In this document: positions 8,642 through 16,149 of the stretch, piece after piece
How the letters are laid out: the number at the start of each line of letters is the position of its first letter
Numbering within the stretch: the first letter of the stretch is position 1
Assembly (NCBI GenBank): GCA_937889225.1
Contig: CALAST010000004.1
Location: 27,239 to 91,238 of the forward strand
DNA from: an uncultured Lachnobacterium sp.
GTDB taxonomy: Bacteria; Bacillota; Clostridia; Lachnospirales; Lachnospiraceae
DNA: 64,000 nt
Direction of reading: 5' to 3'
Program-made: the position numbers and the translations under genes
The notes under the pieces: generated by a model
What the model saw: the letters and a program-made list of their open reading frames with translations, nothing else
Told to the model about the DNA's origin: nothing
Databases searched by the model: none

Positions 8642-9511
8642 ATGAGCTCAAGAATGGGAAGACGTTTTCTTGCAGGAGCATTGGCTGGAATTGTATCATT
8701 TTGTACCAAAGACAACTTGAACTTATGAATTTTATTCTGTAGAATCCGGTGATACCTATGGTTGTATTTATGATGCAGAACAAAACGTATTGTATGCGGA
8801 CAATGATGGTGGTGAGGACTTAAACTTTAGTATTACTGCCGAATTAGAAGCGGATACGGAATATTATTTGGCTGTCAGCTATTTTGAAATAGGGGCAGAA
8901 GGCGAAATTTCGTGGAAAATTGAGGAAGCTGTAGCTGATACACAAGAAGGTGCAGCAGAAGCCGTTGCGACAGCAGAGGATGCACAGGAAGTAACTGAGA
9001 TAATAGAACAATTGACAGAATCAACAGAAACAGTTGCAGAAAGTGAGAACACAGAAGAATCAACAGAATCCGTTACAGAAAGTAATGGAATGACAGAAAC
9101 AGAAAAAAATCCATCACAAGAAGAAACTTAGGTGTGATTGGAGAATATGCATTCTATAAAAATCAAACAATGAAAGAATTGACCATTCCAAAAACGGTTA
9201 CGGAAATTCAGTATGCAGGATTTGGTGAGTGTGATTCTTTATGGATGAAAAATGATGGTACATTTGCAGAAGTGCAGAGTGCAGTTGTAGATAAAGATGG
9301 TTATATGACTGTAAAACAGAGTCACTATTCTAGCTATGTAATCACAACGGAAGAACCAACGAACGGAAGTTTTTCTGATACGAATAATAATACAAATAAA
9401 GAAGATACTTCACCACCAACAGGTGATGTTTCTATGATGGGTATTTATTTGGTAATGGCTTTAACAGCATTGCTTATGATATTCGTATCAGGAAAAAAGT
9501 ACAATAAATAA
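8642..9511 (+). pseudogene. Decayed paralogue of the LRR surface protein
   Basis: This starts with ATGAGCTCAAGAATGGGAAG and encodes the same signal-peptide start as the gene at 5154 (MSSRMGRRFLAGALAGIVSF). A deletion then joins the signal peptide to the region after YRFVP and shifts the frame to a stop. A second stretch (8790-9131) matches the N-terminal domain and the Thr/Glu linker. A third (9134-9511) keeps one LRR (KELTIPKTVTEIQYAGF), then jumps across most of the repeats to the C-terminal domain and the SPPTGD-hydrophobic-GKKYNK anchor. So there are at least two internal deletions and two frame breaks. It lies inside the cotJC element while its functional relative lies just outside it. 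Confidence 0.85.
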
Positions 9512-9562
9512 TCATACCATTTTATAAAAAATAAATAGAAGCTGTCAGGCTAAGAAAAATAT

Positions 9563-9617
9563 GCTCCCTTTTGAGCGAAACAAGTAAAAGGATAAAACTT
9601 GTCGCTTAGAAGGGAGC
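9563..9617. repeat. Long imperfect inverted repeat upstream of recombinase 1
   Basis: GCTCCCTT..AGCGA.ACAAGT pairs with ACTTGT..CGCT..AAGGGAGC over about 21 positions across an 11-base loop. No strong T run follows, so it is a poor terminator; it may be a transcript structure in the leader of the recombinase operon or a protein-binding site. Confidence 0.5.
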
Positions 9618-9683
9618 TATTATTATGTTTTATTTACTATCTTTTAATCATATATTTTATAAAACGTATTTTTCAGGTTTTTG

Positions 9684-9854
9684 ATGAGGAAAATAGAAAA
9701 ACAGAAAACAGATATTTTACATAAAATAAAGTTAACAGAAATAGAAAAACAATGCTTTTGCAAGGCTTTCAAACGAGGAATTTATAAAGAACTTTATGAC
9801 AAAAAAATGCTGACAGATAATCAACTCAATCAACTATTAGCACGAAATGAGTAA
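9684..9854 (+). CDS. 56-aa basic protein coupled to recombinase 1
   Basis: This ORF starts at ATG 9684 and its last codons overlap the recombinase start at 9847 by 8 bases, so the two are translationally coupled. The product is Lys-rich and helical, ending ELYDKKMLTDNQLNQLLARNE. That tail has the short 'turn - LT - xxQLxxLL' pattern seen in SHOCT-like small domains. The second recombinase in this window is likewise preceded by a small ORF, with a similar tail (LLLEEGLITEKERDAMKNMM). A regulator of the recombinase, for example a recombination directionality factor, would fit but is inference only. No obvious ribosome binding site stands out beyond CAGG/GAGG-like bases. Confidence 0.55.
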   Translation: MRKIEKQKTDILHKIKLTEIEKQCFCKAFKRGIYKELYDKKMLTDNQLNQLLARNE

Positions 9855-11613
9855 TCCTATGAAAAAGACAATAAAAGTAGCCGCATATTGCAGAGTATCG
9901 ACAGAAAAGGATGAGCAAATAAATTCATTAGCCAGCCAACGCCAATATTTTTGTGAATATATTAAAAATCACCCGAACTGGGAACTTGCTGAGATATATT
10001 ATGATGAGGGAATTAGTGGAACGCAGACTGCAAAACGGGCAGGTTTTAATCGGATGATGGAAGATGCGTTTTGTGGAACGATGGATTTGATTCTCACAAA
10101 AGAAGTAAGCCGATTTGCCAGAAATACCATAGATACGTTACTTTATACCAGAAAATTAAAAGATTTGGGAATAGGCGTCATTTTTACTATAGATGCGATT
10201 GATACTCGTGAGCTGGATGGAGAATTAAGGCTTACAATTATGGCAAGCATTGCACAAGAAGAAAGCCGCAAAACCTCAGAGCGTGTCAAATGGGGACAAA
10301 AAAGGCGAATGGAACAAGGTGTTGTATTTGGAAGGGATTTGCTTGGCTATAACGTAAAAAATGGAATTCTTACAATAAATGAAGAAGAAGCTCCTATTGT
10401 AAGGGCGATTTTTCATAAATACACAAACGAAGGAAAAGGAACATATGTCATTGCAAGAGAGTTATCAGAAGAAGGCATGAGACCGAAACGAATAGCACAA
10501 TGGTCCAATGTAGTCATTCTTCGGGTATTGAAAAATGAAAAGTATGTAGGAGATTTATGCCAGAAAAAAACAATTACACCAAATTATCTGACCCATAAGA
10601 AAAAGTATAACAATGGGGAAGAGAAACTTATCATTATCCCTAACCATCATGAGCCGATTATTGAGCGTGAATTATGGAATCGGACACAGGAAGAATTAAA
10701 GAAACGGTCGATAACAGAAAATCAAAAAACAAAGTATAGCAATCGCTATTGGTGCAGCGGTAAATTGTACTGTGGAATTTGCGGCAGACATTTTGTGAGC
10801 AGAACGAAAAAATATAAAGATGGCATGACTTATAAAGCATGGCGTTGTTATGAGGCTGCTCAACATGGCAGACGAAAAAGAGATGCATTCGGTAAAATGG
10901 TAGGATGCGAAAATCAATCTTATAATGAGCAGACACTTCTTGTTGCTGCAAAGTATGCGATTGACTGCATATGGGATGGTAATGCGGAATTTAAAGAAGA
11001 AATTAAGAACGAAATAATAGGCGAATTGAGAAGTATACAAAATGAGTCGCAAGAAGAGTTGCTTAAATGTAATATATCAAAAATAGAAAAAGAAATAGCA
11101 GTTTATCAAGAGAAAAAAAGAAAGCTGTTGGATGTATTATTAAATAATACAATAGATAGAAAGGCATTTGATGACCAAAATGCATGGTATGATTCTAAAA
11201 TAAGTGGATTGAAAAAGCGATTATCTCAATATTTGGAAACAGAAAACTGTTATAAATATGATAAGGAAGATAACACAAAAATGGAGAAGTATACATTTGC
11301 TTTAGAGAAAATGATAAATTCAGAAATATGGGATAGTTCTATGCAAAAAGTAGAATTTATAAATGAAAAACATTTCACAAGTTCAGATAATTGTACAAAT
11401 AAGAATAATTTTATAGAACCAGAAAGTTATACGCTAAAACAATTATATAAAGAGATTATAAATAAAATAATTCTTTATCCAAAAGGAGAACTACATATAT
11501 TTTTTAATGAACTGCCATTTGCAATTCGGATGAAAGTGCAAACATCAGGAAAAAGGGAACGATATCGAACAGAAATGGTAGAGATAGAAATATTATTTTC
11601 AAAAATTTTGTAA
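9847..11613 (+). CDS. Large serine recombinase of the cotJC element (588 aa)
   Basis: An N-terminal resolvase domain (residues ~8-155) has the catalytic serine in AAYCRVST and the conserved SRFARNT and SIAQEESRKTSERV segments. A recombinase domain follows (GYNVKNGILTINEEEAPIVRAIF..., ~165-270), then a zinc ribbon (YCGICGRHF ... WRC ... GCEN) and a coiled coil (~395-460). This is the architecture of large serine recombinases such as phiC31-type integrases and SpoIVCA, the enzyme that excises skin from sigK. Its target is inferred to be the att sites at 8487 and 13443. The usual companions of a phage are absent. It lies in an operon with the preceding 56-aa ORF. Confidence 0.92.
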   Translation: MSNPMKKTIKVAAYCRVSTEKDEQINSLASQRQYFCEYIKNHPNWELAEIYYDEGISGTQTAKRAGFNRMMEDAFCGTMDLILTKEVSRFARNTIDTLLYTRKLKDLGIGVIFTIDAIDTRELDGELRLTIMASIAQEESRKTSERVKWGQKRRMEQGVVFGRDLLGYNVKNGILTINEEEAPIVRAIFHKYTNEGKGTYVIARELSEEGMRPKRIAQWSNVVILRVLKNEKYVGDLCQKKTITPNYLTHKKKYNNGEEKLIIIPNHHEPIIERELWNRTQEELKKRSITENQKTKYSNRYWCSGKLYCGICGRHFVSRTKKYKDGMTYKAWRCYEAAQHGRRKRDAFGKMVGCENQSYNEQTLLVAAKYAIDCIWDGNAEFKEEIKNEIIGELRSIQNESQEELLKCNISKIEKEIAVYQEKKRKLLDVLLNNTIDRKAFDDQNAWYDSKISGLKKRLSQYLETENCYKYDKEDNTKMEKYTFALEKMINSEIWDSSMQKVEFINEKHFTSSDNCTNKNNFIEPESYTLKQLYKEIINKIILYPKGELHIFFNELPFAIRMKVQTSGKRERYRTEMVEIEILFSKIL

Positions 11614-11781
11614 CGAATAACAAGTTTCGTTGTTTCACAAATGGAAAGACAAAAGGAAATAGGTCGAAACCTTTATTGTAAAGAAAAGAAACGGTATTAT
11701 CATTTGAAATTTTAATTGTGGAAATCGTACAATTATGACATAATAAAAGTAAACATAGGAACAAGGAGAAGCATACAAAAT

Positions 11782-13371
11782 ATGGGAAACTATTTAAATC
11801 CGGGAAATGGAGCATTTGAGATATCTGTAAATGATGACATTTATATTGATAAAAGCGGTATCATTTCTTTTGTCAACAATCGAATCGGTAAAAGAAAAAG
11901 GTTTCTCTGTGTCAGCAGACCAAGACGTTTTGGAAAATCAATGACAGCGGAAATGTTAGCAGCTTATTATGATAAAACCTGTAACTCACATAGATTATTC
12001 CAAAATCTGGAAATTGAAAAAGATATTTCATATGAAAAACATTTGAATCAGTATGACGTTATTTTCTTAAATATTCAACAGTTTTTAAGAAAAGCAGGGG
12101 ATTTAAGTAATTTAACATATTGTATTGAAGAATGTATTTTAAATGAAATTAGAGAAGCATATCCAAAATATGTAGAGGATGGTAAAACTTATCTGCCGGA
12201 TGTTTTGGAAAATATTTATCAAAAAGTACAGAATGAAAAAAAAGGTTTTATATTTATTATTGATGAATGGGATTGTATTTTTAGAGTAGCAAAAAATGAT
12301 ATGGATACACAGAAAATGTATCTTGACTTTTTGCAGGATTTGTTTAAGGATAGAATTTATGTGAAAGTGGCATATATGACAGGAATTTTGCCGGTAAAAA
12401 AATATGGAACTCATTCAGCACTCAATATTTTTGATGAATTTTCCATGATTGCTCCTGGAAAAATAGCAAAATATGTAGGTTTTACAGAATACGAAGTTCA
12501 AATGTTATGTGAAAAATATCATATGGATTTTTCGGAAACGAAAAAATGGTATGATGGCTATCGGTTTAAACAAGCTCCGCATATATATAATCCAAAATCT
12601 ATTGTAGATGCAATGATGGAAGAAGATTTTGGAAGTTATTGGACGAATACGGAAACGTATGAGGCTTTACAAATATATATTGATTTGGATATGGATGGAC
12701 TTCGGCAGGCAATTATTTCTATGCTTAGCGGTTCGGATATCGTAATTGATACAGGAACTTTTCAAAATGATATGACATCGTTTCGGTGTAAAGATGATAT
12801 TTTGACGTTATTGGTACATCTTGGATATTTGGCATATGATGAAGTGGCACATTCTGTATTTATACCAAATGAAGAAGTGCGTGATGAATTTATTCGTGCT
12901 GTTAAGAATGGAAACAGACCGGAGTTAGTAAAGGCAATTCAAAAATCAGATGAATTATTAGATGCAACAATTCGGATGGATGCCCAAAAAGTTGCAGATT
13001 TAATAGAAGAAGCACATAGTGCAAATACATCGCCTATTTTTTACAATAATGAACAATCATTGCGAAGCGTGATTCAATTAGCTTATATTAGTAGAGTGGA
13101 TGATTATCTGACAATTCAGGAATTACCAACAGGTATTGGATATGCAGATTTGGTGCTTTTACCACGTAAAAATGCAGATAAACCAGCAATGATTATTGAG
13201 TTGAAATGGGACATGTCAGTAGAAGGAGCGATTGCACAGGTAAAAAAGAATCGGTATGTGGAAGCGATAGAGCATTATGGCGGAGAAATTTTACTGGTTG
13301 CCATAAATTATGATAAGAGCACAAAAAAGCATACTTGTGTAATTGAAAGGTATACTCCTCTAAGTGAATAA
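11782..13371 (+). CDS. AAA-ATPase-like protein with PD-(D/E)XK nuclease-like C-terminus (529 aa)
   Basis: I chose the ATG at 11782, which follows AAGGAG at 11763. The N-terminus MGNYLNPGNGAFEISVNDDIYIDKSG and the nucleotide-binding motif SRPRRFGKSM are typical of the AAA-ATPase_like family (PF09820); IIDEWD resembles a Walker B. The C-terminal region has the PD-(D/E)XK pattern ADLVLLP...MIIELKWD (PF08011-type). The family is abundant in gut Clostridia and Bacteroides, often in multiple copies on accessory DNA; its role is unknown, with nuclease or defence activity suspected. It is cargo of the cotJC element and would be lost with it on excision. A candidate promoter (TTGTGG-17-CATAAT, 11716-11744) precedes it. 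Confidence 0.8.
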   Translation: MGNYLNPGNGAFEISVNDDIYIDKSGIISFVNNRIGKRKRFLCVSRPRRFGKSMTAEMLAAYYDKTCNSHRLFQNLEIEKDISYEKHLNQYDVIFLNIQQFLRKAGDLSNLTYCIEECILNEIREAYPKYVEDGKTYLPDVLENIYQKVQNEKKGFIFIIDEWDCIFRVAKNDMDTQKMYLDFLQDLFKDRIYVKVAYMTGILPVKKYGTHSALNIFDEFSMIAPGKIAKYVGFTEYEVQMLCEKYHMDFSETKKWYDGYRFKQAPHIYNPKSIVDAMMEEDFGSYWTNTETYEALQIYIDLDMDGLRQAIISMLSGSDIVIDTGTFQNDMTSFRCKDDILTLLVHLGYLAYDEVAHSVFIPNEEVRDEFIRAVKNGNRPELVKAIQKSDELLDATIRMDAQKVADLIEEAHSANTSPIFYNNEQSLRSVIQLAYISRVDDYLTIQELPTGIGYADLVLLPRKNADKPAMIIELKWDMSVEGAIAQVKKNRYVEAIEHYGGEILLVAINYDKSTKKHTCVIERYTPLSE

Positions 13372-13380
13372 TGAAAATAA

Positions 13381-13417
13381 AAACTGTCAGTATGTATATA
13401 TACGGGCAGTTTTTTAG
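13381..13417 (+). terminator. Weak terminator of the AAA-ATPase gene
   Basis: AAACTG(T)C pairs with GGCAGTTTTTT across a ~17-nt loop, just inside the right end of the element. Confidence 0.5.
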
Positions 13418-13626
13418 AGGGGCAATATTGATACTGATACACCGATATCAGTAAGTAGCCCCGCTACTTTACGGTTATGCATGGAATAACGTTGTGAAAG
13501 ATATCGCATGGAAGCAGCGATTTCACCGTCTGGTCCACCGTATTGGCTCATAATAAACGAAGCCATTTTCGCATTTGGTCTGGTAATACAAATCGGATAT
13601 TCTAATCTTTTTTCATAAATCCACAT
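13414..13626 (-). CDS. cotJC: CotJC, N-terminal part (interrupted)
   Basis: Codons 1-62 (MWIYEKRLEYP...QYGGPDGEIAASMRYLSQRYSM...LLTDIG) are the canonical start of CotJC, including a Glu that belongs to the Mn site. After Gly62 (13443-13441) the sequence enters the element, adds eight unrelated residues (VSVSILPL) and stops. The start codon follows the cotJB stop by one base. In the unexcised state only a useless 70-aa product can be made. After excision the frame continues into 8489-8076. In Bacillus, cotJ genes are expressed in the mother cell under sigma-E and CotJC is a structural or catalase-like protein of the inner coat. Confidence 0.9.
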   Translation of the reverse strand: MWIYEKRLEYPICITRPNAKMASFIMSQYGGPDGEIAASMRYLSQRYSMHNRKVAGLLTDIGVSVSILPL

Positions 13627-13627
13627 A

Positions 13628-13873
13628 CTATCTCACTCCTTCCCACGGCATTGGTGTTTCAATCCATGTCCATCTGTCACGACAGGAAGCATCTGCGGTC
13701 AGAGGACCAAAATTTGCTTCATATTTTGCACGTGCATTGTTATACATTTCCAAACATTGGTCATAATACTCCAACGCATCTGCATCTGTCGGGTGCGTAT
13801 CCAAATACAGCTGCATATCAGTAACACAAAAGCCTAACATCATGACATATTCCATTAATTGTTTCTGATTCAT
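13628..13873 (-). CDS. cotJB: Spore coat protein CotJB
   Basis: An 81-aa protein, which is the full family length. The pattern LMEYVMMLGFCVTDMQLYLDTHPTDADALEYYDQC ... YGPLTA-like NFGPLTADASCRDRWTWIETPMPWEG is characteristic of CotJB. Its ATG overlaps the cotJA stop codon (ATGA), and cotJC begins one base after its own stop, so cotJABC is one tightly coupled operon. It is needed with CotJA and CotJC for their mutual assembly into the coat in Bacillus. This gene is intact; only cotJC is interrupted. Confidence 0.92.
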   Translation of the reverse strand: MNQKQLMEYVMMLGFCVTDMQLYLDTHPTDADALEYYDQCLEMYNNARAKYEANFGPLTADASCRDRWTWIETPMPWEGVR

Positions 13874-14064
13874 CGTCTTACCCCTTTCCGTCCTAAAAAT
13901 GGTTTATCCAATTCCGGAAAAATCGTTCCGACTTTTAATGCTTTTGCAGGTTCGTAAGTGTCATGAAATTTTTGCCATGGAACATACGCCATTGCCAACA
14001 CTTCATTGTCACAGGAATTCATGTTGCGTCTTGTACAAGTTGTACAATTCATATTTTTTTCCAT
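13870..14064 (-). CDS. cotJA: Spore coat protein CotJA
   Basis: A 64-aa protein. The conserved core MAYVPWQKFHDTYEPAKALKVGTIFPELDKPFLGRKG is diagnostic of CotJA. The N-terminus carries a small Cys cluster (CTTCTRRNMNSC). It is the first gene of the cotJ operon; AAGGAGAG lies just upstream. The 430-bp region upstream, shared with divergent gltX, contains a 49-bp tandem duplication. I could not settle on a sigma-E promoter by eye. Confidence 0.9.
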   Translation of the reverse strand: MEKNMNCTTCTRRNMNSCDNEVLAMAYVPWQKFHDTYEPAKALKVGTIFPELDKPFLGRKGVRR

Positions 14065-14496
14065 AGAGTCTCTCCTTTTTGTTTATATTATAAAATATGC
14101 AAATAAAAAGATTATGCCCCAAGTGAAATAAAAATGATATGCATTTATTTAGAAAAAAGATTATGCCCCAAGTGAAATAAAAATGATATGCATTTATTTA
14201 GAAAATAGAACAGTAAAATGGTAGAGACAAGAAAAAAGCATGTTACTGGTTGTGTAAACAGTAATAAAAGCAGCTGTCACAAATAAAGAATCAATTTATT
14301 ATAGTTGCGAATCTAAGGGAAATAGTTTATAATTTTTGTTGCATTAAAAATAGAAAATTTAAGTATTAAAAAATTGTCATTATGATGATGGTATAGTTAA
14401 AGGTTTGTTACTTGATGAGAAAATAGAACAGTAACAAATTGGAAAATTATACCAAGTCTCATACTGAAATTTAGAATAAACAAAAGGAGAATAATT
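14064..14496. other. cotJA-gltX divergent intergenic region
   Basis: This 430-bp AT-rich region contains the 49-bp tandem duplication (14109-14206), a short dyad TTACTG...CAGTAA near 14243, and two copies of AAAATAGAACAGTAA (about 14203 and 14420). No ORF is convincing. It must hold the promoters of cotJA (leftwards) and gltX (rightwards). Confidence 0.5.
14109..14206. repeat. 49-bp perfect tandem duplication
   Basis: Two back-to-back copies with a period of 49 bp, beginning AGATTATGCCCCAAGTG and ending GCATTTATTTAGAAAA. It is upstream of cotJA (minus strand) and duplicates whatever sites the unit contains. Confidence 0.9.
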
Positions 14497-15948
14497 ATGA
14501 GCAAAGTTAGAACCAGATTTGCACCAAGCCCAACAGGCAGAATGCACGTTGGAAATCTTCGTACTGCGTTATACGCATACTTAATTACCAAACATGAAAA
14601 TGGAGATTTTCTTTTAAGAATAGAAGATACTGACCAGGAACGTCTTGTAGAAGGTGCAGTTGACATTATTTACCGCACATTGGAAAAAACAGGTCTTATC
14701 CATGATGAAGGACCGGATAAAGACGGTGGATGTGGTCCATATGTACAGAGCGAACGTCAGGCAAGCGGCATCTATTTAGAATATGCAAAAAAATTAATTG
14801 AAAAAGGCGAAGCTTACTATTGTTTTTGCGACAAAGAACGCTTAGAAACCTTGAAAACAACTGTGGCTGGTAAAGAAATCAGCATTTATGACAAACATTG
14901 CTTACATTTATCCAAAGAAGAAGTAGAAGCGAAACTTGCAGCAGGTATTCCATATGTTATTCGTCAAAATAATCCAACTGAAGGCACAACTACCTTTGCA
15001 GATGAAATTTATGGAGATATTTCCGTAGACAATGCAGAATTAGACGACATGATTTTAATTAAATCTGACGGATATCCAACTTACAATTTTGCAAATGTAG
15101 TAGATGACCATTTAATGGGCATTACACATGTAGTACGTGGAAATGAATATTTGTCTTCTTCTCCAAAATACAACCGCCTTTATGAAGCATTTGGTTGGGA
15201 AGTGCCGGTATATGTACATTGTCCATTGATTACAGATGAAAACCATGCAAAATTAAGCAAACGTTGCGGACATTCTTCTTTTGAAGATTTGATTGAACAA
15301 GGCTTTTTAACAGAAGCTGTTATCAACTTTGTGGCACTTTTGGGATGGAGTCCTTCCGATAATCAGGAAATTATGTCTTTGCAGGAATTAATTGAAAAAT
15401 TCGATTACCGTCATATGAGCAAATCTCCGGCTGTATTTGACTATACCAAGTTAAAATGGATGAATGGAGAATACATGAAAGCAATGGATTTTGATAAATT
15501 CTATGAAATGGCACTTCCATATATCAAAGAAGTCATTACGCGTGATATGGATTTTGCAAAAATTGCAAAAATGGTACAGAGCCGTATCGAAGTATTTACC
15601 GATATCAAAGACCATATTGACTTCTTTGAAACATTGCCGGAATATGACATTACAATGTATACCCATAAGAAGATGAAAACCAATGCAGAAACTTCTTTAG
15701 AAGTATTAAAAGATATTCTCCCACGCTTAGAAGCACAGGAAGATTACTCCAATGATGCGTTGTATGCACTTCTTTGTGAATATGTAGCAGAAAAAGGCGT
15801 AAAAAACGGTTATGTAATGTGGCCAATCCGTACCGCAGTTTCCGGTAAACAGATGACACCAGGCGGAGCAACCGAACTTATGGAATTATTAGGAAAAGAA
15901 GAATCCTTAAATCGTATCCGTAAGGGAATTGAAATGTTGTCAAATTAA
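14497..15948 (+). CDS. gltX: Glutamyl-tRNA synthetase
   Basis: A 483-aa class I aminoacyl-tRNA synthetase. The HIGH-type motif is in [22 protein letters not shown] and the KMSKS-type motif is [18 protein letters not shown] is typical of GluRS. It charges tRNA-Glu (and in many Firmicutes tRNA-Gln) with glutamate. AAAGGAG precedes the ATG. It is a stand-alone gene, divergent from cotJ. The C-terminal anticodon-binding domain is complete ([25 protein letters not shown]). No T-box was seen upstream. Confidence 0.95.
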   Translation: MSKVRTRFAPSPTGRMHVGNLRTALYAYLITKHENGDFLLRIEDTDQERLVEGAVDIIYRTLEKTGLIHDEGPDKDGGCGPYVQSERQASGIYLEYAKKLIEKGEAYYCFCDKERLETLKTTVAGKEISIYDKHCLHLSKEEVEAKLAAGIPYVIRQNNPTEGTTTFADEIYGDISVDNAELDDMILIKSDGYPTYNFANVVDDHLMGITHVVRGNEYLSSSPKYNRLYEAFGWEVPVYVHCPLITDENHAKLSKRCGHSSFEDLIEQGFLTEAVINFVALLGWSPSDNQEIMSLQELIEKFDYRHMSKSPAVFDYTKLKWMNGEYMKAMDFDKFYEMALPYIKEVITRDMDFAKIAKMVQSRIEVFTDIKDHIDFFETLPEYDITMYTHKKMKTNAETSLEVLKDILPRLEAQEDYSNDALYALLCEYVAEKGVKNGYVMWPIRTAVSGKQMTPGGATELMELLGKEESLNRIRKGIEMLSN

Positions 15949-15956
15949 GGGAAATT

Positions 15957-16016
15957 GCGATAGCAGTTATCGGTTATGAGTAAGTAATGAAGCGGATTGT
16001 GAATATCCGCTTGACA
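15957..16016 (+). repeat. Intergenic palindromic repeat, upstream of the UvrD-like gene
   Basis: Contains CGGTTATGAGTAAGTAATGAA followed by the hairpin GCGGATTGTGAATATCCGC (15992-16010) and TTGACA. It points towards the helicase gene 134 bp downstream. It is one of about ten copies in the window. Confidence 0.7.
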
Positions 16017-16149
16017 TTCTTAAATTTGGGGTTATTTTTGTTTGAAAACAACAAAAGTAACCCCTTAAAATTATAAAACGAAAAATAATTCTACAAGAAA
16101 AAATAAATAGGTTAAAGTAAAAAATACGCCAATATAAAGGAGATATAAC

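Larger units (their letters stand above)
8487..13443. mobile_element. Serine-recombinase element inserted in cotJC (skin-like candidate)
   Basis: A 4954-bp element bounded by the 3-bp core ACC (GGT in coding sense) at 8487-8489 and 13441-13443. Contents: leader block, decayed LRR surface-protein gene, imperfect inverted repeat, 56-aa ORF, large serine recombinase, and AAA-ATPase/PD-(D/E)XK protein. There are no phage structural genes. The two inner ends are inverted copies of each other at 13 of 20 positions on either side of AGGT, giving a quasi-palindromic attP centred on GG, as expected for large serine recombinases. Precise excision restores cotJC in frame. Developmental excision in the mother cell is the leading hypothesis; simple gene disruption is the alternative. 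Confidence 0.85.

Noticed and set aside
8490..8783. Extended N-terminus of the cotJC 3' part as a genuine 235-aa protein
   Set aside because: The extra residues are element sequence without similarity to CotJC, and the true N-terminus is at 13626.
8790..9511. Two separate small surface-protein genes
   Set aside because: Together with 8642-8789 they align to different parts of the 928-aa LRR protein; this is one broken gene.
9492..9520. Sigma-E promoter for recombinase 1 (GAAAAAA-14-CATACCAT)
   Set aside because: The -10 is good but the -35 lacks the T of the consensus and the site lies in the pseudogene end, 160 bases before the operon. Too weak to annotate.
8490..13440. Element as a prophage or as an assembly artefact
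   Set aside because: No phage structural, replication or lysis genes. The break is at a short shared core with an attP-like palindrome and an adjacent recombinase, and a second gene shows the same pattern, so a chance misassembly is unlikely.
14065..14150. Sigma-E promoter for cotJA
   Set aside because: GCATAAT and CATATTTT occur but with 11-bp spacing; no pair fits the consensus.
14109..14206. CRISPR array
   Set aside because: Only two units, directly abutting, with no spacers or cas genes.
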